NCBI GenBank assembly: GCA_018064645.1
Contig: JAGHUT010000051.1
Span: forward strand, 1-41,256
DNA from: Candidatus Crickella merdequi
GTDB lineage: Bacteria; Bacillota; Clostridia; Peptostreptococcales; Anaerovoracaceae
Reading direction: 5' to 3'
DNA length: 41,256 nucleotides
Below the pieces are notes generated by a model. The model was given only the letters and a program-made list of their open reading frames with translations, did not search any database and was not told where the DNA came from. Shown in pieces: positions 24,465 to 31,169 of this stretch; positions within the stretch are counted from its first letter, which is position 1, and every line of letters starts with the position of its first letter. Position numbers and translations under genes: made by a program.

Positions 24465-25157
24465 ATGAAACGAATTGATAAGCTCAAAACAGTCCAGATT
24501 TTCGTATATATTGTGCTTACACTGGCCTGTATTCTCATAATTGCACTAAATAAGGGATTGTTCCATACGATAGCTACTGACCAGGGAGTAAAACTCCTGT
24601 GCGTCATGCTCTGGTTTGCACTTGGAGCTGGATTCTTCTTTATCTATATGGATTTCTCTATCGTCTCAAGCTTCAAGAAGGATTACCGAGAGCTTGATTA
24701 CGCAGTTCACTCAGATCCTGTTGCAGGAATTGCCAACAGATACAGCAGTGATGTCATCATTGAAAAGTATCTTGACAGACCTCTTCCCGGCAGCATCGGA
24801 TGCATCATGCTTGAGATTTCCAATATTAAAGAAATCAATATTCAGCACGGTCACCGCGAAGGTAATGCAGCAATCAGACAGTTCTCTACTATTCTCAAGA
24901 TGATTTCTGTAGGAACATGCTTCGTATCAAGAAACGGCGGCAACAAGTTCCTGGCAATCTTTGAGGATTGCAGCGAAGAGAAGCTTCAGGATTTCGTGGC
25001 AAGAGTGGCAGGCAAAGTATCAGTTCATAACAGCGAAGATAATGCTGTTCAGATTGAGTTCGACTACGGCACTGCATACAGCGGCGCTGACACAGTCGGT
25101 ACAATTACAGAACTCATAGCACTGTCTGACAGACGCATTAGAAATAAGGATGCATAA
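24465..25157 (+). CDS. Membrane protein with degenerate GGDEF domain
   Basis: This 230-aa protein has two membrane spans (about residues 11-28 and 43-62) and a cytoplasmic GGDEF-like domain (from about 83, DPVAGIANR). The signature loop reads GGNKF (158-162) instead of GGDEF, and the metal-binding strand LxxDIDxFK is changed to MLEISNIKEIN. It is therefore unlikely to make cyclic di-GMP; it may bind it or be a structural relic. The start at 24465 has GAGG upstream; an earlier frame extension crosses the operator palindrome and is not credible. It is first in the sigma/pilus operon and nearly abuts the sigma factor gene. Confidence 0.8.
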   Translation: MKRIDKLKTVQIFVYIVLTLACILIIALNKGLFHTIATDQGVKLLCVMLWFALGAGFFFIYMDFSIVSSFKKDYRELDYAVHSDPVAGIANRYSSDVIIEKYLDRPLPGSIGCIMLEISNIKEINIQHGHREGNAAIRQFSTILKMISVGTCFVSRNGGNKFLAIFEDCSEEKLQDFVARVAGKVSVHNSEDNAVQIEFDYGTAYSGADTVGTITELIALSDRRIRNKDA

Positions 25158-25158
25158 T

Positions 25159-25641
25159 ATGAATAACAACGACAACGAATATATGGTCGAATTAACAGAT
25201 AGAATCAGGAGCAGAGACAGCAACGCAGTTGCGGAATTTTTTGCCATAACCTATCAGAAACAATTCGAAATAGCATATAAGCAGCTGGGCGATTACCAGC
25301 TTGCAAAGGAAGTCCTTCAGGAAATCTACATCTATGCCATCAGGAATATGGATTCGCTGACTGACCCGAAACTGCTCTCGCAGTGGCTTAATCAGATCAA
25401 CTGCAGATTATGTTTCAAGTACAGATTGCAGGATAGAGATTATATGACAATTGAAGGAAGCCAGTTCAGATTCGGGCAGATTGCCGAATTGCCGTTATCG
25501 GAAGCGCAGGCAATTATGCTAAGGTACTGCAGCAATTTCCATATTGGCGAAACAGCAAAAATAATGGAATGCAGCAAAGCCGATGTTAAGCGTTATACAG
25601 CTAACGGTCTCAACAGATTAAAGAAGATCATGCAGCAGTAA
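25159..25641 (+). CDS. ECF-like RNA polymerase sigma factor
   Basis: This 160-aa protein has a sigma region 2 helix set (FFAITYQKQFEIAYKQLGD and AKEVLQEIYIYAI) and a C-terminal region 4 helix-turn-helix (LPLSEAQAIMLRYCSNFHIGE and VKRYTANGLNRLKKIM). This is the two-domain plan of extracytoplasmic-function sigma factors. The second ATG is preferred because AAGGA lies nine bases before it. It is followed 9 bases later by a membrane protein in the usual anti-sigma position. It probably drives this operon and perhaps the divergent surface-protein operon. Confidence 0.82.
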   Translation: MNNNDNEYMVELTDRIRSRDSNAVAEFFAITYQKQFEIAYKQLGDYQLAKEVLQEIYIYAIRNMDSLTDPKLLSQWLNQINCRLCFKYRLQDRDYMTIEGSQFRFGQIAELPLSEAQAIMLRYCSNFHIGETAKIMECSKADVKRYTANGLNRLKKIMQQ

Positions 25642-25650
25642 GAGGTTCAC

Positions 25651-26367
25651 ATGGAAAAAAGCTTTTTTAGAAAAAACGAAATACTGCTTTCTCCTGAGGT
25701 TTCAGATCAGATGCTGCAGAATATTCTCGATGCGTGCGATATGGAGCCTAATATGGTTCCCCTTGATGAGCTGGAGTCATATAACAACTACAGGTCCGAC
25801 CGACTTCGCATATACAAGGCGATGATGATTGCCATAATCGTAATGTTTCTCATGGTGCCGCTGCTTTTCGTACCTCCGGAGATTAAGGCTGTAACACAGA
25901 CTGGTTCAGACAAGCCGTCATATGGTGTTGAGACTTCCTCACTTCTTCCAGTCAAGACTGTAACAGCCACCATTGACGGCAGGAACATTCCTGTGTACGA
26001 GAATCAGGCCGGCATTTACTCCATTGTGCCCGACAAGAAAGGAACTCTCGTTATCACTGTTACTGCTATCAACGGACAGTATGTCAACAAAAAAATTTCA
26101 GTAACAGATGTAGATAATGCAGCTCCTACAGTTGATGAATATTCTCTCGAGAACAACAATCTGTCTCTTAGAATCAGCGACAAGATAAGCGGCGTTGATT
26201 TCGACACTATTGTGATTATCAGAGAAGACGGCAAGGAAAGCAGACCTCTCTCAATAGATGAAACTACAGGAACTGTAGTATTCAGTTATACAGGAGGCAA
26301 TGTAACTTTATCAGTCAAGGATAAAGCAGGTAACGAACTCCGGCTTTTGCTTACTGATGACAGATAG
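25651..26367 (+). CDS. Membrane protein, probable anti-sigma or sensor
   Basis: This 238-aa protein has a cytoplasmic N-terminus of about 55 residues, one membrane span (about 56-75), and an outer part with beta-rich Ig-like segments (VTATIDGRNIPVYENQ, AAPTVDEYSLENNNLSLRISDKISGVDFD, TLSVKDKAGNELRL). It directly follows the sigma factor gene behind AGAGG, which is where anti-sigma factors lie. The N-terminal part has no clear zinc motif, so anti-sigma activity is inferred from position only. The outer domain could sense surface events. Confidence 0.65.
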   Translation: MEKSFFRKNEILLSPEVSDQMLQNILDACDMEPNMVPLDELESYNNYRSDRLRIYKAMMIAIIVMFLMVPLLFVPPEIKAVTQTGSDKPSYGVETSSLLPVKTVTATIDGRNIPVYENQAGIYSIVPDKKGTLVITVTAINGQYVNKKISVTDVDNAAPTVDEYSLENNNLSLRISDKISGVDFDTIVIIREDGKESRPLSIDETTGTVVFSYTGGNVTLSVKDKAGNELRLLLTDDR

Positions 26368-26394
26368 TAAAGACTTAAAGGAGGAAACGCTTAA

Positions 26395-27291
26395 ATGAAA
26401 AGAATAACAGGCGTAATCCTCGCTTTGCTGATAATGATGCTCCTTGCGGGCTGCAGTTCTGACCCGCCTGGCGAAGGGCGAACAACAAGAACAGCCTGTC
26501 TTGTTCCCTCCGCAGATGGAACAGTAACTTTTGCAGGTAACAACTCCTCTGTTGACTGTTCAAACACTTCAGAAGGATATGTGATGGTCAGATATAACGG
26601 TGATGCCTCTAAGATCAAAATCCAGATTACCGGACCTGGCGGAACCACCTACACATACACATCCTTCCCCGGGGACTACCAGACCTTCCCTCTCACCGAA
26701 GGAAGCGGCAGCTACAGAATAGCAGTCTTCGAGCATATCGAAGGAATCATGTACTCAATGATTCTCTGCGAAACAGCAGATGTTCAGCTTTCAAATGAAT
26801 TTGGTGCTTTTCTCTATCCTAACCAGTACGTATGGTTTACAGAATCAAGCGAAGCGGTGAAACTTGGATGCAGTCTTTCTGACAAGACATCTACAGACCT
26901 TGGATACGTTGAGAAAGTATATGAGTATATAACAGAAAAAATCGAATATGACTACGACAAGGCCGAGGATACTCCGGTTGACTATATCCCGGACATAGAC
27001 GACACCTTGAAGACAGGCAGAGGTATATGCTTTGATTATGCATCGCTTATGGCTTCAATGCTAAGATCTCAAGGCATTCCAACTAAGCTGGTTGTCGGTT
27101 ATTCAGGCAAAGATTATCACGCCTGGATAAGCGTCTATCTTGAGGAAACAGGCTGGGTCGACGACATTATTCAATTCAACGGACAGGACTGGTCGCTAAT
27201 GGATCCGACACTAGGTTCAAGCAACAGCGATGACAGTGTCAAAGCCTATATCAGCGACGACAGTAACTACAGAGCAATTTATTTTTATTAG
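26395..27291 (+). CDS. Transglutaminase-like lipoprotein
   Basis: This 298-aa protein has a lipobox LLAGCSS with Cys20 as the lipidation site. Residues 40-140 are a beta-rich region (VMVRYNGDASKIKIQITGPGG, GSYRIAVFEHIEG). A transglutaminase-like core follows, with Cys212 (GRGICFDYASLM), His242 (YHAWISV) and Asp270 (SLMDPTLG) as the triad. Bacterial proteins of this fold act as cysteine proteases, crosslinkers or isopeptide-forming enzymes. It sits inside the pilus-like operon behind AAAGGAGGAAA, so an extracellular step on pilin or surface protein is a reasonable inference. Confidence 0.85.
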   Translation: MKRITGVILALLIMMLLAGCSSDPPGEGRTTRTACLVPSADGTVTFAGNNSSVDCSNTSEGYVMVRYNGDASKIKIQITGPGGTTYTYTSFPGDYQTFPLTEGSGSYRIAVFEHIEGIMYSMILCETADVQLSNEFGAFLYPNQYVWFTESSEAVKLGCSLSDKTSTDLGYVEKVYEYITEKIEYDYDKAEDTPVDYIPDIDDTLKTGRGICFDYASLMASMLRSQGIPTKLVVGYSGKDYHAWISVYLEETGWVDDIIQFNGQDWSLMDPTLGSSNSDDSVKAYISDDSNYRAIYFY

Positions 27292-27300
27292 ATATCAACA

Positions 27301-28344
27301 ATGGCAGGAACTAGAACAGGACAACTTAATAATACAGAAACGGCAGCTTTCTGCAGCCAGCTTGCCCTTATGGTCAGGGCAGGTCTTCCTCTTTCCGAAG
27401 GGTTGCATCTTATGATGGAGGATTCAGGCCATGAGGAGTACCAGATTCTTGCTTCCATTGTTGCAGAAACAGATCAGGGCGCAGACATCTCCGCTGCTTT
27501 CGACAAGGCAGGAGTATTTCCCGATTATATGGTCAATATGATTTCCCTTGGAGAATCATCAGGCAGACTTGATGAAGTCCTTGAGGCTCTGGCCAGATAC
27601 TACCGGAGAGAAGCTGATATTCGTGACAGCCTGAGAAGCGCACTGACATATCCGATGATTATGATTGTAATGGTCTTCATCATATCAGGCGTTATCGTTG
27701 CAAAAGTAATGCCTATCTTTGCACAGGTATTTAATCAGCTGGGTTCCGATTTAAGCAACATTGGCAGATTTCTCCTTGCGGCAGGCACTGCAATCGGCAA
27801 ATACTCCACTGTAATAATCGCAGTCATGCTCATCGCGGCAATTGCCATATACGTAAGTTATCGCAGGGACTCAGGTCGCACAATCATGACTAAGCTAGGC
27901 AGAATTCCCGCTATTGGCAGAATAAATCAATGTGCTGCAACCTGCAGATTTGCGGACGGAATGGCTCTAACACTGTCAAGCGGGCTCAGCCCGGAGAGAT
28001 GCCTTGAGCTGACACTTCCTCTTATGGAGGATGAAGTTTCAAGAAGCAAGCTGACCAGTTGCATAGAACGGGTAGCTAACGGTACCGATATGTATCAGGC
28101 TATGGTGGATGCAAAGCTTATAAGTGGTCTTAACTCAAGGCTTGCCGCAATCGGTCACCGGACAGGCCAGATGGATCAGTGCATGGAAGAGATCTCAGCA
28201 CTTGCTCAGAAAGAGCTGGACGAGAATATCAGCGGACTACTGGCAATTCTGGAGCCGGCACTTGTTATCATCATATCAACAATAGTTGGAGCAATACTTC
28301 TTTCGGTAATGCTCCCTCTCGTTGGAATAATGTCCGTCATATAG
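27301..28344 (+). CDS. pilC: PilC/GspF-type pilus platform protein
   Basis: This 347-aa inner-membrane protein has two copies of the type II secretion F domain. The first begins FCSQLALMVRAGLPLSEG, with MVNMISLGESSGRLDEVL, and the second begins CRFADGMALTLSSGLSPERC, with AAIGHRTGQMDQCMEEI. Three long hydrophobic spans are visible (about 117-137, 165-185 and 315-340). It is shorter than the usual 400 residues because the N-terminal cytoplasmic extension is missing. PilC forms the platform on which pilus ATPases act. No ribosome site precedes its ATG, 9 bases after the lipoprotein stop. Confidence 0.9.
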   Translation: MAGTRTGQLNNTETAAFCSQLALMVRAGLPLSEGLHLMMEDSGHEEYQILASIVAETDQGADISAAFDKAGVFPDYMVNMISLGESSGRLDEVLEALARYYRREADIRDSLRSALTYPMIMIVMVFIISGVIVAKVMPIFAQVFNQLGSDLSNIGRFLLAAGTAIGKYSTVIIAVMLIAAIAIYVSYRRDSGRTIMTKLGRIPAIGRINQCAATCRFADGMALTLSSGLSPERCLELTLPLMEDEVSRSKLTSCIERVANGTDMYQAMVDAKLISGLNSRLAAIGHRTGQMDQCMEEISALAQKELDENISGLLAILEPALVIIISTIVGAILLSVMLPLVGIMSVI

Positions 28345-28361
28345 GAGGACTAGAATAAGAT

Positions 28362-28682
28362 ATGCTTCGTTTTGCGGGTAAAAAAAGAATAGCCACTTAC
28401 GGACTTCTGCGATCTCTGGCAGTATTTGCTCTTGTTGTACTGCTTTTCTGCCTCGCGGCAGATTCAGTTGAAAGAAGAACTTCTGACAGAGAGGCTGCAT
28501 ATCTTGAGGATGCTGTAAGAGATAAGGCTGTGTACTGCTACTCTGTTGAGGGCGCTTACCCTGAAAACGTTGAATATATTGAGAAGCATTATGGTTTAGT
28601 TTACGACAAGGATTCATATTATGTCGGATACAGACTTCAGGCATCAAATCTCATGCCGGAGATTACCATAATTAAAATATAA
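28362..28682 (+). CDS. Small pilin-like membrane protein
   Basis: This 106-aa protein has an N-terminal basic stretch, a long hydrophobic helix (about residues 14-34) and a polar helix continuing AYLEDAVRDKAVYCYSVEG. The segment YCYSVEGAYPENVEYIEKHYGL and the following YDKDSYYVGYRL resemble the head region of type IV-type pilins. The usual prepilin cleavage motif (Gly, then Phe, with Glu at +5) is not clear. It lies 17 bases after pilC with GGAGG. It may be the major structural subunit. Confidence 0.65.
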   Translation: MLRFAGKKRIATYGLLRSLAVFALVVLLFCLAADSVERRTSDREAAYLEDAVRDKAVYCYSVEGAYPENVEYIEKHYGLVYDKDSYYVGYRLQASNLMPEITIIKI

Positions 28683-28694
28683 GGAGCAGGCAAT

Positions 28695-29177
28695 ATGAAC
28701 TTGACCCCTAAAAAACATTTTGAAATATCCTTTCCCCTGCTCCTTCTTCTGCTTCTTTCTCTTTGCGCAATTTACATTGTGCTTTTTGCAGCAGATACAT
28801 TCGAATCTATCGAAGCACAAGCTTCCACGAGCAATTCGGCGCGAACATCGGCTGCATACATTGAAGAGCAAATACATCAGAATGACACAGAGAGTTCCGC
28901 AATATCCGTCGGAGCTCTTGGCGACTGTGACGCTCTGATAATAAACAAGACAATTAACGGCAAGGCATATACATCATACACATACTGCTACGATGGATAT
29001 CTCAGGGAAATCCTGGCTGGTCCCGGTCTTCATCCGGATCCTGATATGGGAACAGAGATTACAAACCTCAAATCACTTGCAATCAAAGAGTGCTCTGCCG
29101 GCACACTGGAGTTCTCTTGCACCGACATAGCCAAAAACTCAACAACAAAGACTATCTGCATAAGGAGTCGTCAATGA
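28695..29177 (+). CDS. DUF4860-like membrane protein of the pilus locus
   Basis: This 160-aa protein has one N-terminal membrane helix with a long leucine run (about 14-34) and an outer domain with YIEEQIHQND, GDCDALIINKTINGKAYTSY and a pair of beta strands. This matches my recollection of DUF4860 proteins found in clostridial pilus-like loci; I could not check it. The ribosome site is AAGGAG. Its stop overlaps the start of the next gene (ATGA), so the two are translationally coupled. Confidence 0.65.
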   Translation: MNLTPKKHFEISFPLLLLLLLSLCAIYIVLFAADTFESIEAQASTSNSARTSAAYIEEQIHQNDTESSAISVGALGDCDALIINKTINGKAYTSYTYCYDGYLREILAGPGLHPDPDMGTEITNLKSLAIKECSAGTLEFSCTDIAKNSTTKTICIRSRQ

Positions 29178-29581
29178 GCAGACTGAAACAGCCAAGAACT
29201 TCAAGCATATTCCTGCTGGAGCTCATACTAGCAATTTTCATATTTATTCTATCTGCAGCGGTCTGCGTTGAAATTCTTGCAGCTGCAAGAGCATGCAGCA
29301 AAGAAGCCGCTTCACTTGATATAGCTGTTTCTGAGTGTTCTTCTGTAGCAGAGACCGTTTACTCATCTAACAGCCTGCCTGACGCGATTAACGGCCTTAC
29401 AGCCCTATATCCTGAGGCTGATGTAAAAGGCAGCAATGTAACAATCGAAACTGACAGCATGATCGTCAATTGCCACTTCGCAGTATCCGATGGAATGCTT
29501 TCATGCCACATTGAAGCATTGTCTGAGGATGAATCCATATACACTCTCGATGCAGAACACTTCCTTGGGAAAGGAGCTTAG
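29174..29581 (+). CDS. Pseudopilin-like protein
   Basis: This 135-aa protein has an N-terminus SSIFLLELILAIFIFI that resembles the class III prepilin signature: a hydrophobic helix with Glu at position 5 after a possible cut between Ser and Ile. Ser replaces the usual Gly before the cut. The remainder is a polar helix with AAARACSKEAASLDIAVSE and short strands. The start was moved to 29174 because it overlaps the previous stop by ATGA and has AAGGAG upstream. Confidence 0.68.
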   Translation: MSRLKQPRTSSIFLLELILAIFIFILSAAVCVEILAAARACSKEAASLDIAVSECSSVAETVYSSNSLPDAINGLTALYPEADVKGSNVTIETDSMIVNCHFAVSDGMLSCHIEALSEDESIYTLDAEHFLGKGA

Positions 29582-29582
29582 C

Positions 29583-29921
29583 ATGACTGAGAAAAAAAAG
29601 AGTTTTTCCAGCCGAAGCTTCGGCATTTCCCTTCTCATGGTGCTTTTCATAGTTCTGTGCTTCGCTGTTAATGCCATACTTGCGCTCAGCTCAGCAAAGA
29701 GCAATCTGGACAGCAGCAGACAGTATGCAGACCGCAAAGCATCATACTATGAAGCCTGCAACGAGTCTGAAGAAAGAATCTGCAAGCTTGCCGGCACCAA
29801 TTCAACAGGGGCTTATGAATGGACAATTCCATTCAGCGATACACAGAACTTAAGTGTCAGAGTTGTAATCTCAAATGGCACATATGATATAGAAAAATGG
29901 CAGACAGAAGCCAGGGAGTAA
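29583..29921 (+). CDS. Small one-pass membrane protein of the pilus locus
   Basis: This 112-aa protein has a basic, Ser-rich start, one membrane helix (about 14-36) and an outer stretch with a helical part (AKSNLDSSRQYADRKASYYEACNESEER) and a few strands. The layout fits minor pilins or assembly proteins such as PilN or GspK, but no specific family is recognisable. The ATG at 29583 is directly after the previous stop and has AAGGAG. It precedes pilT by 3 bases. Confidence 0.62.
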   Translation: MTEKKKSFSSRSFGISLLMVLFIVLCFAVNAILALSSAKSNLDSSRQYADRKASYYEACNESEERICKLAGTNSTGAYEWTIPFSDTQNLSVRVVISNGTYDIEKWQTEARE

Positions 29922-29924
29922 CAA

Positions 29925-30980
29925 ATGAATCTTAATGATATTCTTGTTAAATCGGTAAATGAGGGCGTGTCGGATATTTTTATCGTGGCAGGTCTTCCTG
30001 TGTCTGTCCGAAAGAATGGTTCCATTGTAAATATCAGCCCTGAGCGCATTATGCCGTCAGAGACCAGGAATCTCCTAAGCCAGATATATGAAGCTGCAGA
30101 CAATCGCGATTTGTCGCTTCTTGAGACAAACGGTGATGATGATTTTAGTTTCTCAATTCCGGGGCTGTCAAGATTTCGTGTAAGTGCATATAAGCAGAGA
30201 GGCGCTCTTTCGGCTGTAATAAGAGTCATTACTTTCACTCTTCCCAATCCGGCAGAGCTTGGTATTCCAGACAATATTGTTCAAATCGGCAACAGTCACA
30301 ACGGAATGATTCTCGTTACCGGTGCTGCAGGGTCAGGCAAATCCACAACTCTTGCATGCATAGTTGACTATATCAATCACAACTACAACAAACACATAAT
30401 CACTCTCGAGGACCCTATCGAACACCTGCACCGCCATAACAAATCTATTGTAAGCCAGCGTGAACTTGGTGTAGATACAGAAAGCTATGTTAAAGCTCTC
30501 AGGGCTTCTCTGAGACAGAGTCCAGATGTAATACTGCTTGGAGAAATGCGTGATTACGAAACCATTTCTGTTGCGATGACTGCTGCAGAGACGGGGCACA
30601 TGGTTCTGTCATCTCTTCATACAATGGGCGCAGCCAACACCATTGACAGAATTATCGATGTATTCCCGCCAGATCAGCAGAGACAGATTGCTGTGCAGCT
30701 CTCGACAGTTCTCAGCGCTGTAATATCACAGCAGCTTGTTCCGGCTATTGATGGTTCAGTCGTTCCGGCCTTCGAAATAATGACTGTAACTCCAGCAATC
30801 AGGAATATGATCAGAGAGAACAAGACACCGCAGATCGATGCTCAGCTCTACTCTGCCAACAGGCCTGATATGAAGTCCATGGACCAGAGTCTTATAGAAC
30901 TTTACAATAATGGAATAATCACAAGAGAAACAGCACTGCAGTATGCGACAAACGCGGAACTTATCAGCAGAAAACTGTAG
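29925..30980 (+). CDS. pilT: PilT-type pilus ATPase
   Basis: This 351-aa secretion ATPase has Walker A GAAGSGKST (133-141), an Asp box starting ITLEDPIEH, Walker B DVILLGEMRD (Glu207) and a His box (TGHMVLSSLHT). The sequence AIRNMIREN near residue 290 is the AIRNLIRE hallmark of the retraction ATPase PilT and is not expected in PilB. It is the last gene in the operon and the only ATPase in it. Either it powers both extension and retraction, or PilB lies elsewhere in the genome. Confidence 0.93.
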   Translation: MNLNDILVKSVNEGVSDIFIVAGLPVSVRKNGSIVNISPERIMPSETRNLLSQIYEAADNRDLSLLETNGDDDFSFSIPGLSRFRVSAYKQRGALSAVIRVITFTLPNPAELGIPDNIVQIGNSHNGMILVTGAAGSGKSTTLACIVDYINHNYNKHIITLEDPIEHLHRHNKSIVSQRELGVDTESYVKALRASLRQSPDVILLGEMRDYETISVAMTAAETGHMVLSSLHTMGAANTIDRIIDVFPPDQQRQIAVQLSTVLSAVISQQLVPAIDGSVVPAFEIMTVTPAIRNMIRENKTPQIDAQLYSANRPDMKSMDQSLIELYNNGIITRETALQYATNAELISRKL

Positions 30981-31033
30981 CATATGACCTGTAAAGGCAG
31001 CAGGAGAAGTACAACGCGGCAAGAGTTCAAATA

Positions 31034-31066
31034 AAAAAAGCTTCAGCGTATTGCTGAAGCTTTTTT
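31034..31066. terminator. Bidirectional terminator between pilT and fbp operons
   Basis: A 14-bp perfect stem (AAAAAAGCTTCAGC with its complement) has a 5-base loop. A and T runs on both sides let it end the pilus operon on the plus strand and the murA-fbp operon on the minus strand. Confidence 0.92.
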
Positions 31067-31072
31067 CTTATA

Positions 31073-31153
31073 TTAGTGATTTCTCCTGTAGAGCATATAT
31101 ACGTAATATCCGCACATTGCTATAAGAACTAATCCAAGAATCTTATTAATCAT
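31073..31153 (-). CDS. 26-aa membrane microprotein
   Basis: The ATG at 31151-31153 is behind an excellent AGGAGGAAG site, and the stop is TAA at 31073-31075. The product is a single hydrophobic helix (ILGLVLIAMCGYYVYMLY) with a short basic end (RRNH). It starts 16 bases after the fbp stop and ends just before the terminator. It is too short for standard gene callers. Function unknown; modulators of membrane enzymes are often this small. Confidence 0.6.
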   Translation of the reverse strand: MINKILGLVLIAMCGYYVYMLYRRNH

Positions 31154-31169
31154 ATTCTTCCTCCTTCGG

